Assembly: GCF_004341885.1 (NCBI RefSeq) | Contig: NZ_SLVX01000001.1 | Location: 372,001 to 436,000, forward strand | DNA length: 64,000 nucleotides | Origin: Shinella granuli | GTDB lineage: Bacteria > Pseudomonadota > Alphaproteobacteria > Rhizobiales > Rhizobiaceae | Reading direction: 5' to 3' | Shown here: one piece after another, positions 10,743 through 19,591 of the stretch | Position numbering within the stretch: the first letter of the stretch is position 1 | How the letters are laid out: the number at the start of each line of letters is the position of its first letter | Translations under genes and position numbers: made by a program | The notes under the pieces: model-generated | What the model was told of the DNA's origin: nothing | What the model saw: only the letters and a program-made list of their open reading frames with translations | Database searches by the model: none

Positions 10743-11879
10743 ATGAGCAAAGGCATCGTTCTCCTCGCCGCCGGGGGCACCGGCGGCCATCTCTTTCCCG
10801 CAGAGGCGCTGGCGCATGAGCTGAAGGCCGGCGGCTGGTCGGTGCATCTTGTCACCGACAGCCGCGCCGAGCGTTTTGCCGGAAAATTTCCGGCGGACGA
10901 AATCCATGTCGTTCCCTCCGCGACGATCGGCTCGAAGAACCCGGTCAGCGTCGTGAAATCGCTCTTCACGCTGTGGAAGGGCATTCGCGTCGCGCGCAAA
11001 CTGATGGCGCGCCTGCGGCCGAAGGTGGTCGTCGGCTTCGGCGGTTATCCCACCGTTCCGCCGCTTCTCGCCGCGACGGGCATGGGCATCCCCTCGATGA
11101 TCCACGAGCAGAATGCGGTGATGGGCCGCGCCAACAAGGCGCTGGCGAACCGCGTGAAGGCGATTGCCGGCGGCTTCCTGCCGGAGACGGGCGGGCAATA
11201 TGCGGCAAAGACGGTGACGACGGGCAACCCGGTCCGCCCCGCCGTGCTCGAAGCGGCGACCATTCCCTATGAGGCCTCGACGGATGGCGAATTCCGCCTC
11301 GTCGTCTTCGGCGGCAGCCAGGGCGCGCAGTTCTTCTCCAAGGCCATTCCCTCGGCGATCGCGGCGCTGGAGCCTACCGACCGGGCAAGGCTCAGAATCA
11401 CCCAGCAGGCGCGTCCGGAAGACCGCGACGAGGTGGTGCGCACCTATGACGAGCTCGGCATTCCGGCCGATGTCTCGCCCTTCTTCACCGATATGGCGTC
11501 GCGCATCGGCAATGCCCATCTCGTCATCAGCCGTTCCGGCGCCTCGACCGTCTCCGAAGTCTCGGTCATTGGCCGTCCCGCCATCCTCGTGCCCTATCCC
11601 TATGCGCTTGATCACGACCAGGCGGCGAATGCCGCGGCGCTGGCTTCGGGCGGCGGGGCGAAGGTGATCGCGCAGGGAGAGCTTTCGACGGAGCGCCTGG
11701 CGGGCATCGTCTCCAAGGCGATGCATGACCCGGCGGGCATGGCGGCCATGGCCGCAAACGCCAGAAAGGCGGGCAAACCGGACGCCGCGCGCTTGCTCGC
11801 CTTAATGGTTGAGGCTATTGCGGGCGGCAGGTCCATTGCACAGTTCAAGGGCGTACAATTCAAGGGAGAACGGCCATGA
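10743..11879 (+). CDS. murG: UDP-N-acetylglucosamine--N-acetylmuramyl-(pentapeptide) pyrophosphoryl-undecaprenol GlcNAc transferase MurG
   Basis: This 378-aa GT28 glycosyltransferase makes lipid II from lipid I at the inner face of the membrane. The N-terminal glycine loop GGTGGH is at 11-16 and the second glycine-rich loop FGGSQGAQ is near 192. The C-terminal acceptor/UDP-GlcNAc region contains [11 protein letters not shown] (near 263) and the downstream [12 protein letters not shown] 10743 is preferred over the in-frame ATG at 10734 because [16 protein letters not shown] is the standard N-terminus. The murC ATG overlaps the stop by four bases. Confidence 0.96.
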   Translation: MSKGIVLLAAGGTGGHLFPAEALAHELKAGGWSVHLVTDSRAERFAGKFPADEIHVVPSATIGSKNPVSVVKSLFTLWKGIRVARKLMARLRPKVVVGFGGYPTVPPLLAATGMGIPSMIHEQNAVMGRANKALANRVKAIAGGFLPETGGQYAAKTVTTGNPVRPAVLEAATIPYEASTDGEFRLVVFGGSQGAQFFSKAIPSAIAALEPTDRARLRITQQARPEDRDEVVRTYDELGIPADVSPFFTDMASRIGNAHLVISRSGASTVSEVSVIGRPAILVPYPYALDHDQAANAAALASGGGAKVIAQGELSTERLAGIVSKAMHDPAGMAAMAANARKAGKPDAARLLALMVEAIAGGRSIAQFKGVQFKGERP

Positions 11880-13291
11880 AGATGCCGCAGAGCATAGGGC
11901 TCGTTCATTTCATCGGCATTGGCGGCATCGGCATGAGCGGCATCGCCGAGGTGCTGCACAATCTCGGCCACAAGGTGCAGGGCTCCGACCAGGCGGACAG
12001 CGCCAATGTGCAGCGCCTGCGCGAGAAGGGCATCGAGGTCTTCGTCGGCCACAGGGCGGAAAACCTGGGCGATGCCGAAGTGGTCGTCGTCTCCACCGCC
12101 ATCAGGAAGAACAATCCCGAGCTGGTGGCCGCGCGCGAAAAGCTGCTGCCGGTCGTGCGCCGGGCGGAAATGCTCGCCGAGCTGATGCGCTTCCGCAATG
12201 CCATCGCCATCGGCGGCACCCACGGCAAGACGACGACGACCTCGATGGTCGCGACGCTGCTGGAAGCCGGCGGCCTCGACCCGACCGTCATCAACGGCGG
12301 CATCATCAATGCCTATGGCACCAATGCCCGCATGGGCGAGGGCGAATGGATGGTGGTGGAGGCGGACGAATCGGACGGCACCTTCCTGAAGCTGCCCGCC
12401 GACATCGCCGTCGTCACCAACATCGACCCCGAACATCTCGACCACTACGGCAATTTCGATGCCGTGCGCGCGGCCTTCCGCCAGTTCGTCGAGAACGTGC
12501 CGTTCTACGGCTTCGGCGTCATGTGCCTCGACCATCCGGAGGTGCAGGCCATGGTCAGCCGCATCGAGGACCGCAAGGTCATCACCTATGGCGAGAACCC
12601 GCAGGCCGACGTGCGCTTTTCCAATATCCGCATGGACGGCGCGACCTCCGTCTTCGACGTCGAGATCCGCCGCCGCCGCACCGGCCAGGTCATCGCGCTG
12701 AAGGACCTGCGCCTGCCGATGCCGGGCCGCCACAACGTTTCCAACGCCACCGCGGCCATCGCCGTCGCCCAGCGTCTCGGCATGTCGCCGGAGGCGATCG
12801 CCCGGGGGCTTGCCGGCTTCGGCGGCGTCAAGCGCCGCTTCACGCTGACCGGTAGCTGGAACGGCGTCAATGTCTACGACGACTACGGCCACCACCCGGT
12901 CGAGATCAAGGCCGTGCTGCGCGCGGCGCGCGAGGCCTGCGCGGGCCGCGTCATCGCCGTTCACCAGCCGCACCGCTACAGCCGCGTCGCGAGCCTCTTC
13001 GAGGAGTTCGCCGGCTGCTTCAACGAGGCCGACACGGTGATGATCGCGCCGATCTATGCGGCGGGCGAGGACCCGGTCGACGGCGTCACCGCGGAGGAGA
13101 TGGTTTCCCGCATCAAATCCGCCGGCCACCGGGACGCGCGCTTCCTGCCGTCGCCGGAAGCTTTGGCGCCCGTCGTCGCCGGCATTGCAAAGCCCGGTGA
13201 CTTTGTGGTTCTCTTGGGGGCTGGCAGCATCACGTATTGGGCGCAGACGCTGCCGAAGGACTTGGCAGGCATTTCGGGGCAGGTGGCATGA
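11876..13291 (+). CDS. murC: UDP-N-acetylmuramate--L-alanine ligase MurC
   Basis: This 471-aa Mur ligase adds the first amino acid (L-Ala) to UDP-MurNAc. The N-terminal glycine-rich segment [12 protein letters not shown] is near 17-28. The ATP loop GTHGKTTT starts at 114, with catalytic lysine K118. Also visible are EADESDGTF (near 162) and [12 protein letters not shown] (near 338). Overlaps of four bases with murG upstream and murB downstream show tight coupling. Confidence 0.97.
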   Translation: MKMPQSIGLVHFIGIGGIGMSGIAEVLHNLGHKVQGSDQADSANVQRLREKGIEVFVGHRAENLGDAEVVVVSTAIRKNNPELVAAREKLLPVVRRAEMLAELMRFRNAIAIGGTHGKTTTTSMVATLLEAGGLDPTVINGGIINAYGTNARMGEGEWMVVEADESDGTFLKLPADIAVVTNIDPEHLDHYGNFDAVRAAFRQFVENVPFYGFGVMCLDHPEVQAMVSRIEDRKVITYGENPQADVRFSNIRMDGATSVFDVEIRRRRTGQVIALKDLRLPMPGRHNVSNATAAIAVAQRLGMSPEAIARGLAGFGGVKRRFTLTGSWNGVNVYDDYGHHPVEIKAVLRAAREACAGRVIAVHQPHRYSRVASLFEEFAGCFNEADTVMIAPIYAAGEDPVDGVTAEEMVSRIKSAGHRDARFLPSPEALAPVVAGIAKPGDFVVLLGAGSITYWAQTLPKDLAGISGQVA

Positions 13292-14262
13292 AGCAGGTGG
13301 ACGGGGAAAAACTTCTGGCGTCGTTGGGCGAGGGGATCAAAGAGGTCCGCGGACGCCTGACGCCGGATGCGCCGATGGACCGCGTCACCTGGTTCCGCGC
13401 CGGCGGCCTTGCCGAGCTGATGTTCCATCCGCATGACACCGAGGATCTCGCGACCTTCCTCAAGCTCGTGCCGGAGGAGGTGCCGATCACCGTGACCGGC
13501 GTCGGCTCGAACCTTCTGGTGCGCGACGGCGGCATTCCCGGCGTCGTCATCCGCCTCTCGGCCAAGGGGTTCGGCGATGTCGAGCTCGTCGGCGAGAACC
13601 GGATCAAGGCGGGCGCGATCTGCCCGGACAAGAACATCGCCGCCATGGCGCTCGACCACGGCATTGCCGGCTTCGAGTTCTATTACGGCATTCCCGGCTC
13701 GATCGGCGGCGCGCTGCGCATGAATGCCGGCGCCAATGGCGGCGAGACCAAGGATCTCGTCGTGGAGGTGCACGCGATCGACCGCAAGGGCAATCCGCAT
13801 GTGCTGTCCAATGCGGATATGGGCTATACCTATCGCCATTCCGCCGCGCCGTCCGACCTGATCTTCACCCATGCGATCTTCCAGGGCGAGGCGGGCGACA
13901 AGACGGATATCCGCGGCAGGATGGATGCGGTGCGCCAGCATCGCGAGACCGTGCAGCCGATCCGCGAGAAGACCGGCGGTTCGACCTTCAAGAACCCGGA
14001 AGGGCATTCGGCCTGGAAGCTGATCGACGAGGCGGGCTGCCGCGGCATGATGATCGGCGGCGCGCAGATGTCGCCGATGCACTGCAACTTCATGATCAAC
14101 ACGGGCCAGGCCACCGGCTACGAGCTGGAATATCTCGGCGAGACCGTGCGCAGCCGCGTGCTGGAGCATTCCGGCATCATGCTGCAATGGGAAATCAAGC
14201 GCCTCGGCAATTTCATGCCGGGCTACGAGGTCAAGGAGTTTCTGGGCCGCGCAACGGCCTGA
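13288..14262 (+). CDS. murB: UDP-N-acetylenolpyruvoylglucosamine reductase MurB
   Basis: This 324-aa FAD enzyme reduces UDP-GlcNAc-enolpyruvate to UDP-MurNAc with NADPH. The FAD domain shows [10 protein letters not shown] (near 35), [12 protein letters not shown] (near 72) and [18 protein letters not shown] (near 131). The catalytic-serine region [10 protein letters not shown] lies near 230. ATG 13288 overlaps the murC stop. This is the last + strand gene of the first dcw block; the next division gene, ddlB, is 3.5 kb further on. Confidence 0.97.
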   Translation: MKQVDGEKLLASLGEGIKEVRGRLTPDAPMDRVTWFRAGGLAELMFHPHDTEDLATFLKLVPEEVPITVTGVGSNLLVRDGGIPGVVIRLSAKGFGDVELVGENRIKAGAICPDKNIAAMALDHGIAGFEFYYGIPGSIGGALRMNAGANGGETKDLVVEVHAIDRKGNPHVLSNADMGYTYRHSAAPSDLIFTHAIFQGEAGDKTDIRGRMDAVRQHRETVQPIREKTGGSTFKNPEGHSAWKLIDEAGCRGMMIGGAQMSPMHCNFMINTGQATGYELEYLGETVRSRVLEHSGIMLQWEIKRLGNFMPGYEVKEFLGRATA

Positions 14263-14398
14263 TCCGACACGATTCTTGCTGGGGCGTTCGACAAACGCCC
14301 TCTCCCTCACAGGCAAGTTCACCGAAACGAAACCGTGTGACGTCGCGCCTCCGGCGCGCGACGCGGCCCTGCATGCCAGGGTCCTGATGGGGGTATTC

Positions 14399-15133
14399 AT
14401 GAACAGGAAACTTGCCGCCGAGTTCATCGGCACGTTCTGGCTCGTCTTCTGCGGCTGCGGCAGCGGCATATTGGCCGCGGCGTTTCCGGAGGCCGGCATC
14501 GGCCTTGCCGGCGTCTCCCTTGTCGCCGGCATCGCGCTGATGGCGATGATCTACACGATCGGCGGCATTTCCGGCGGGCACATGAATCCGGCCGTTTCCG
14601 TGGGCCTTGCCGTCGCCGGCCGGTTTCCGGCCGGTCATATCCTGCCCTACATGGTGGCGCAGGTCGCGGGGGCGACGGCTGCGGGCGCCGTTCTCTATCT
14701 CATCGCCTCCGGCAAGGCGGGCTTCCAGCCGGGCGGCTTTGCCGCGAACGGCTATGGCGATCTCTCCCCGGGCGGCTATTCGCTGACGGCCGGCCTCGTG
14801 AGCGAAGTGGTGCTGACGGCGCTCTTCCTCTTCATCGTCCTCGGCGCGACCCGTCGCCGCGCGCCGGTGGATGTCGCGCCCGTCGTCATCGGCCTCAGCC
14901 TGACGGCGATCAACCTCGTTTTGATCCCGGTCACCAACACCTCCCTCAACCCGGCCCGCTCGACGGGCGTCGCCTTCTTTGCCGAGACGGCGGCCCTCTC
15001 GCAGCTCTGGCTGTTCTGGCTCGCCCCTGTTCTCGGCGCCGTCGCCGGCGCGGTGGCCTGGAGGCTCGTCGGCGAAAGCAGTGCGGCGCAGGCCGACCCC
15101 GCCCTTGCATTGAAGGCGAATCTGCGTGCCTGA
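14399..15133 (+). CDS. aqpZ: Aquaporin Z (first of a tandem pair)
   Basis: This 244-aa MIP-family channel has six transmembrane segments and two half-helix NPA boxes, GGHMNPAVS (near 61) and TSLNPARS (near 181). The arginine after the second NPA is the selectivity-filter Arg, and the lack of a glycerol-type insertion supports a water channel in the inner membrane. The C-terminus is about 15 residues longer than in the second copy. ATG 14399 is chosen for the [14 protein letters not shown] start and an upstream GGGGG. The leader carries a CCCTG-CATGC-CAGGG hairpin just before the ribosome site, matched in layout by the second copy. It is not a dcw gene and interrupts the murB-ddlB order. Confidence 0.94.
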   Translation: MNRKLAAEFIGTFWLVFCGCGSGILAAAFPEAGIGLAGVSLVAGIALMAMIYTIGGISGGHMNPAVSVGLAVAGRFPAGHILPYMVAQVAGATAAGAVLYLIASGKAGFQPGGFAANGYGDLSPGGYSLTAGLVSEVVLTALFLFIVLGATRRRAPVDVAPVVIGLSLTAINLVLIPVTNTSLNPARSTGVAFFAETAALSQLWLFWLAPVLGAVAGAVAWRLVGESSAAQADPALALKANLRA

Positions 15134-15167
15134 TCAGCAGGCGCGCAGATTCATTTTCTTCGTTCAG

Positions 15168-15187
15168 CCCCTGTTCATAGGGGTTTA
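15168..15187 (+). terminator. Weak terminator-like hairpin after the first aqpZ
   Basis: A five-bp stem CCCCT/AGGGG around GTTCAT is followed by TTTA. It is positioned about 35 bp after the first aqpZ stop. The stem is short and the T-tract poor, so termination, if any, would be partial. Confidence 0.3.
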
Positions 15188-15228
15188 GCGAAGGCTATGC
15201 TCGGTCGCGCGATGGTTGCGCGATGGAG

Positions 15229-15248
15229 CCCCGCTCCAGCGGGGTTTT
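15229..15248 (+). promoter_or_regulatory. Leader hairpin with T-tract immediately before second aqpZ
   Basis: The stem CCCCGCT-CC-AGCGGGG is followed by TTTT and then GACCAGGGGGCATTC and the start codon. It looks like a rho-independent terminator placed 15 bases before the ATG on the coding strand, so it would act as a leader attenuator or translation-control hairpin, or mark the end of the first aqpZ transcript. The first aqpZ has a comparable hairpin at 14372-14386 in the same position. Confidence 0.5.
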
Positions 15249-15263
15249 GACCAGGGGGCATTC

Positions 15264-15950
15264 ATGTTCAAGAAACTCTCAGCCGAATTCCTCGGCACGT
15301 TCTGGCTCGTCTTCGGCGGTTGCGGCAGCGCGGTGCTGGCCGCCGCCTTCCCGGAGGTCGGCATCGGCCATCTCGGTGTCGCCTTCGCCTTCGGCCTTAC
15401 GGTGCTCACCATGGCCTATACGGTCGGCGGCATTTCCGGCGGGCACTTCAACCCGGCCGTCTCCGTGGGCCTGACGGTGGCCGGCAAGTTCCCGGCGTCC
15501 AGCCTTGCGCCCTATATCGCGGCGCAGGTCGTGGGCGCGGTCGTCGCGGCGGTGGTGCTTTATCTCATCGCTTCCGGCAAGACGGGCTTCCAGGCGGGCG
15601 GATTCGCTTCCAACGGATATGGCGACCTGTCGCCCGGCGGCTATTCGCTGACGGCGGCGCTGGTTGCCGAAGTGGTGCTGACGGCCTTCTTCCTCATCAT
15701 CATCCTCGGCTCGACCCATGGCCGTGCGCCGGTCGGCTTCGCACCGATCGCCATCGGCCTCGGCCTGACGCTGATCCATCTCATCTCGATCCCGGTGACG
15801 AACACCTCGGTCAATCCGGCCCGCTCGACCGGCGTCGCGCTCTTTGCCGATACGGCGGCGCTCTCGCAGCTTTGGCTGTTCTGGCTCGCCCCGGTGCTTG
15901 GGGCCGTCATCGGCGCGGTGATCTGGAAGGTCGTCGGTGAGGACGACTGA
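15264..15950 (+). CDS. aqpZ: Aquaporin Z (second of a tandem pair)
   Basis: This 228-aa MIP channel is closely similar to the preceding gene along its whole length. The two NPA boxes are GGHFNPAVS and TSVNPARS, and long shared blocks include IPVTNTS and STGVA. A recent tandem duplication is the simplest reading; the first copy keeps an extra C-terminal tail. ATG 15264 follows AGGGGG by four bases and gives [14 protein letters not shown]. The upstream hairpin with T-tract could allow separate control of this copy. A bidirectional terminator follows, shared with the convergent MFS gene. Confidence 0.94.
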   Translation: MFKKLSAEFLGTFWLVFGGCGSAVLAAAFPEVGIGHLGVAFAFGLTVLTMAYTVGGISGGHFNPAVSVGLTVAGKFPASSLAPYIAAQVVGAVVAAVVLYLIASGKTGFQAGGFASNGYGDLSPGGYSLTAALVAEVVLTAFFLIIILGSTHGRAPVGFAPIAIGLGLTLIHLISIPVTNTSVNPARSTGVALFADTAALSQLWLFWLAPVLGAVIGAVIWKVVGEDD

Positions 15951-15960
15951 TCGCGGGCAA

Positions 15961-15995
15961 AAAGAACCCGCCGCGTCGCCGCGGCGGGTTTTCTC
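15961..15995. terminator. Bidirectional rho-independent terminator
   Basis: An 11-bp perfect stem AACCCGCCGCG/CGCGGCGGGTT (15965-15975 and 15980-15990) with a four-base loop is flanked by A-rich sequence on the left and TTTTCTCT on the right. It separates the convergent second aqpZ (+) and the MFS transporter (-) and can serve both. Confidence 0.9.
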
Positions 15996-16013
15996 TCAAA
16001 GGTCCCGAAGGGC

Positions 16014-17321
16014 TCAGACCTCTTCCTTGCCCGAAAGCAGGATGCAGGCCAGCGTGATCACGGCCGATATGCCGAGATAGTAGCCGACATAGGTCATGCC
16101 GTAGTTCGCCTGCAGCCACGTCGCGATATAGGGCGCGAGCGAGGCGCCGAAGATGCCGGCGAAGTTGAAGGTGATCGACGAACCCGTGTAGCGCACCTTG
16201 GTGGGGAAGGGTGCGGCGAGCGCCGTGCCGATGAGACCGTAGGTCATGCCCATCAGCGCCATGGCGAGGATGACGAAGACGAAGATGCCGCTCTCGCCGC
16301 TCGTCATCAGTCCCGGCAGGACGAACGAGAAGGCGCCGATCAGCACGGTCGTGAGGATCAGCACCTCCCGACGGCCGAACCTTTCGGCGAGCTTGCCGGC
16401 GAGGGGAATGAAGAGGCCGAACAGCACCGAGCCGAGCAACTGGATCTCCAGCGCCTCGACGAAGGGCAGCTTCAGGACCTTGACATTATAGGAGAGCAGG
16501 TAGGCCGAGCCGATATAGAACAGCACGAAGGTGGCGAGCGCCACGAAGGTGCCGAGCACGAGGCTGCGCTTGTGGTTGCGGAAGAGCTCCACGACCGGGA
16601 CCTCGACGCGCTCCTGCTTCTCGATGGCCTTCTGGAAGGCCGGCGTCTCGGTGATCGACAGGCGGACCCAGAGGCCGACGGCGATCAGCACGATCGAGGC
16701 GACGAAGGGGATGCGCCAGCCCCAGGCGAGCAGCGATTCCTGCGACATGACATGCAGCAGCAGCCAGAAGACGCCGGAGGAGAGGAAGAGCCCGACGGGC
16801 GCGCCGAGCTGCGGGAACATGCCGTACCAGCTGCGCTTGCCGGGCGGGGCGTTTTCCGTCGCCAGCAGCACCGCGCCGCCCCATTCGCCGCCAAGGCCGA
16901 AACCCTGGCCGAATCGGCAAAGCGCCAGGAGCAGCGGCGCAAGAACGCCGATCGTCTCGTAGGAGGGCAGCAGGCCGATGATCACGGTCGAGACGCCCAT
17001 GGTCAGAAGCGCCGCCACGAGCGTCGTCTTGCGGCCGATGCGGTCGCCATAATGCCCGAAGACGATCGCGCCGAGCGGGCGGGCGAAGAAGGCGATCGAG
17101 AAGGTCGCGAAGGAGGCGAGGAGGGCCGTCGTCGGATCGCTGTTCGGGAAGAACAGCGTCGGGAAGACCAGCACGGCGGCCGTGGCATAGACGTAGAAAT
17201 CGAAGAATTCGATGGTCGTTCCGACCAGGCTTGCAAAAAGAACGCGCGCCGGAGAGTTGAGTCCAGCGCGGTTGGAATGCGTTGCGGTCGGCGACCCGGA
17301 AGCGAGCATATCACTCATCAT
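16014..17321 (-). CDS. MFS transporter, metabolite:H+ symporter (MHS) type
   Basis: This 435-aa polytopic protein has about twelve transmembrane segments. The MHS subfamily hallmarks are the early segment GTTIEFFDFYVYATAA (about 33-48), the loop GHYGDRIGRKTTL (near 89) and FGQGFGLGGEWGGAVLL (near 137). MHS carriers (ProP, ShiA, KgtP relatives) import organic acids, betaines or shikimate-type compounds with protons; the substrate is not readable here. Two ACCGRGCGGT palindromes lie 61-100 bp upstream of the start and look like TetR-family operators. The gene is convergent with aqpZ and divergent from ddlB. MM at the N-terminus leaves two possible start codons. Confidence 0.88.
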   Translation of the reverse strand: MMSDMLASGSPTATHSNRAGLNSPARVLFASLVGTTIEFFDFYVYATAAVLVFPTLFFPNSDPTTALLASFATFSIAFFARPLGAIVFGHYGDRIGRKTTLVAALLTMGVSTVIIGLLPSYETIGVLAPLLLALCRFGQGFGLGGEWGGAVLLATENAPPGKRSWYGMFPQLGAPVGLFLSSGVFWLLLHVMSQESLLAWGWRIPFVASIVLIAVGLWVRLSITETPAFQKAIEKQERVEVPVVELFRNHKRSLVLGTFVALATFVLFYIGSAYLLSYNVKVLKLPFVEALEIQLLGSVLFGLFIPLAGKLAERFGRREVLILTTVLIGAFSFVLPGLMTSGESGIFVFVILAMALMGMTYGLIGTALAAPFPTKVRYTGSSITFNFAGIFGASLAPYIATWLQANYGMTYVGYYLGISAVITLACILLSGKEEV

Positions 17322-17756
17322 GGGTGCCTTTTTCTTGGTTCTTGAAGCTGTCTTGGGAGGCAGCGGCGGTTTATTACGCCAACCGAGCGGTCAGCGAAAC
17401 AATAAAAGTATACCGGGCGGTAAAAAATCGTACTTTTCGTGCGCGTGCGGGCGAGCCCGCGTTTACCAAGGCTTTGCGGCTATGGGGCCGTCCTGCGGCC
17501 CCGCTTTAGAGAATTCTAAATTCTTCTTTTTCTTGCGCCGGCCACAACTCTCTGATTCCAGAGAGAGAATCGAAGCGCGACTTGATTCGGGACAGGAAAA
17601 TTCGCCTCCGGGCGGCTTCGGTTAACGAAAGTAAACGCTTCATTAACCTTAATGACGCTCTAGTGGTCCCATCTCGCTCGCCGAGTCGGATCGCAGAGGC
17701 AAATCAGGTCCGCGCAAGGGACGAGAGGCAGTGTGCGGAATTCAGTTGGGGGTTCT
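17322..17756. other. 435-bp intergenic region between MFS gene and ddlB
   Basis: No convincing gene is seen. The MFS side is AT-rich and carries the two TetR-like operators. The middle has a strong hairpin GGGGCCG-TCCTG-CGGCCCC (17484-17502), the TTTAGA-N4-TCTAAA palindrome (17505-17520), and a second hairpin CTCTCTG-ATTC-CAGAGAG (17548-17565). The ddlB side contains GGTTAACGAAAGTAAACG and CATTAACC, typical AT-rich promoter sequence for rhizobial cell-cycle genes. The promoter for the ddlB-ftsQAZ block is expected here but no -35/-10 pair can be fixed. Confidence 0.5.
17382..17421. promoter_or_regulatory. Paired TetR-type operators upstream of MFS gene
   Basis: Two copies of the palindrome ACCGRGCGGT lie at 17382-17391 (ACCGAGCGGT) and 17412-17421 (ACCGGGCGGT). 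Their spacing of 30 bp (about three helical turns) places them on one face of the DNA. The ACCGnnCGGT form is common for TetR-family repressors. They lie in the expected promoter zone of the - strand MFS gene. No TetR gene lies next to it; the only one in the window is 43 kb away beside an RND pump with a different operator. Confidence 0.6.
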
Positions 17757-18683
17757 ATGAGCGTGAAGCATGTCGCGATGCTGATGGGTGGTTTTTCGTC
17801 GGAGCGGCCGGTGAGCCTTTCGTCGGGCAACGCCTGCGCCGACGCGCTTGAGGCCGAGGGCTACCGGGTGACGCGCGTCGATGTCGGCCACGACGTCGCC
17901 AGCGTGCTTGCCGAACTGAAGCCGGATGTCGCCTTCAACGCGCTGCACGGCCCCTTCGGCGAGGACGGCACCATCCAGGGCATCCTCGAATATCTCGAAA
18001 TCCCCTATACCCATTCCGGCGTGCTCGCTTCCGCTCTTGCAATGGACAAGGCGCAGGCGAAGATCATCGCCAAGGCCGCCGGCATTCCGATCGCCGAGCA
18101 GCGGCTGATGGATCGATTCGATTTCACCTCGGCGCATCCGATGAAGCCGCCATACGTGGTCAAGCCGGTGCGCGAAGGCTCGTCCTTCGGCGTCGTCATG
18201 GTGAAGGAAGACCAGTCGCATCCCCCGCAGATCATCACGTCCCCGGAATGGCGCTATGGCGACAGCGTCATGGTCGAGCGCTACATCTACGGCCGGGAAC
18301 TGACCTGCGGCGTCATGGGCGACGTCGCGCTCGGCGTCACCGAAGTGGTGCCGCAGGGCCACGCCTTCTACGACTATGATTCCAAATATGTGAAAGGCGG
18401 CTCGAAACACGTCATCCCGGCGCAAATTTCACCGAATATTTACCAAAAAGTACAAACACTCTCCCTCAAGGCGCATCAAGCGATCGGGTGCCGTGGCGTC
18501 AGCCGTTCCGACTTCCGTTACGACGACCGATTCTCCGAGAATGGCGAGCTTATCTGGCTGGAGATCAACACCCAGCCCGGCATGACCCCGACCTCCCTGG
18601 TGCCCGAAATGGCCGTCCATGCCGGCCATTCCTTTGGTGAATTCTTGCGGTGGATGGTGGAGGACGCGTCGTGTTTGCGTTGA
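17757..18683 (+). CDS. ddlB: D-alanine--D-alanine ligase
   Basis: This 308-aa ATP-grasp enzyme makes the D-Ala-D-Ala dipeptide that MurF uses. N-terminal [14 protein letters not shown] (near 10-23), [12 protein letters not shown] (near 60), the ATP-grasp lysine segment [14 protein letters not shown] (near 137) and the metal-binding end [13 protein letters not shown] (near 272) are all present. ATG 17757 follows GGGGG. The ftsQ GTG start lies 13 bp inside its 3' end. Confidence 0.96.
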   Translation: MSVKHVAMLMGGFSSERPVSLSSGNACADALEAEGYRVTRVDVGHDVASVLAELKPDVAFNALHGPFGEDGTIQGILEYLEIPYTHSGVLASALAMDKAQAKIIAKAAGIPIAEQRLMDRFDFTSAHPMKPPYVVKPVREGSSFGVVMVKEDQSHPPQIITSPEWRYGDSVMVERYIYGRELTCGVMGDVALGVTEVVPQGHAFYDYDSKYVKGGSKHVIPAQISPNIYQKVQTLSLKAHQAIGCRGVSRSDFRYDDRFSENGELIWLEINTQPGMTPTSLVPEMAVHAGHSFGEFLRWMVEDASCLR

Positions 18684-19591
18684 GCGTCAAGAAGAGCAGG
18701 GTGCGCCCCGTCGGGCTTCCGGAAGCGGAAGCCGGTCGCGTGCTGCCGCGCCCGCTGCGCCGGATCGTCCGGTTCCTGGTCAGCCTGGCGGCCGGCCGCA
18801 TCCATATTCCGCGCCACACCGGCAGCATCGCGACCGCGCTGTTCATCGGTGCGACGGGCCTTTATGGCATGTCGCTCGGCGGCCACTCGCAGGATGTCGC
18901 GCAGGCCTCGACGACGGCGATCGGCTTTGCCATCGAGGACGTCAAGGTCTCCGGCAACCGCGAGACCTCGGAAATCGACATTCTGGAGCGCCTCGGCCTC
19001 GACGGCACTACCTCGCTGGTCGCCCTCGACGTCAAGGAAGCCCGCAAGCAGCTCACGGAGCTGCCCTGGGTCGAGGATGTATCCGTGCGGAAAGTCTATC
19101 CGGGCACGATCGAGATCGCGCTGAAGGAGCGGGAAGCCTTCGCCATCTGGCAGCACGGCAGCGACCTGTCGCTGATCGAGAAGAACGGCAGCGTCATCGC
19201 GCCGCTGCGCGACAACAAGTTTTCGACGCTGCCGCTGTTCGTCGGCCGCGACGCGGAGACGGCCGCGGCCGGCTTTGCCGACGAGTTCGACAACTGGCCG
19301 GAAATCAAGGCGCGGGTGAAGGCCTATATCCGGGTCGCCGGCCGTCGCTGGGACCTGAGGCTCGACAACGGCATCGTCGTCAAGCTGCCGGAGCACAACG
19401 TGCCGCGCGCCATGGACACGCTGGCGACGCTGGAGGCGGAGCAGGGGATCCTGGAGCGCGACATCGCGGCCGTCGATCTTCGGCTCGAAGACCGCACGAC
19501 GGTCCGTTTGACGGAAGGGGCGCTGGAACGCCGCAATGCGGCGGTCGAGCAGAGGACGAAGGATCTGAAGAAGGCAGCGAAGCGCACATGA
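18671..19591 (+). CDS. ftsQ: Cell division protein FtsQ
   Basis: This 306-aa bitopic divisome protein has a long basic cytoplasmic N-terminus, a transmembrane segment at about 49-67 ([17 protein letters not shown]), a POTRA domain (about 85-155, opening [14 protein letters not shown]) and a C-terminal FtsQ domain. FtsQ recruits FtsB/FtsL to the septum. The GTG at 18671 is chosen ([10 protein letters not shown]); an in-frame ATG at 18650 is further inside ddlB and less likely. The stop overlaps the ftsA start by four bases. Confidence 0.92.
   Translation: MFALSVKKSRVRPVGLPEAEAGRVLPRPLRRIVRFLVSLAAGRIHIPRHTGSIATALFIGATGLYGMSLGGHSQDVAQASTTAIGFAIEDVKVSGNRETSEIDILERLGLDGTTSLVALDVKEARKQLTELPWVEDVSVRKVYPGTIEIALKEREAFAIWQHGSDLSLIEKNGSVIAPLRDNKFSTLPLFVGRDAETAAAGFADEFDNWPEIKARVKAYIRVAGRRWDLRLDNGIVVKLPEHNVPRAMDTLATLEAEQGILERDIAAVDLRLEDRTTVRLTEGALERRNAAVEQRTKDLKKAAKRT

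Noticed and set aside
14287-14308. GGGCGTT/AACGCCC stem after murB as a terminator
   Set aside because: The stem is real but is followed by TCTCCCTC with no T-run. It may be weak or rho-assisted, so it is not listed.
17212-17625. A 137-codon + strand frame across the MFS-ddlB gap
   Set aside because: It overlaps the MFS 5' end and operator region, has no ribosome site and no domain.
17622-17636. Possible CtrA site TTAA-N7-AAAC in the ddlB leader
   Set aside because: The second half-site has AAAC in place of TTAAC. The match is too weak to call without a matrix score, though cell-cycle control of this block is plausible.
18619-19587. Upstream extension of ftsA through ftsQ
   Set aside because: The extra sequence is arginine/glycine-rich and overlaps ftsQ in another frame. 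ATG 19588 is the coupled start.
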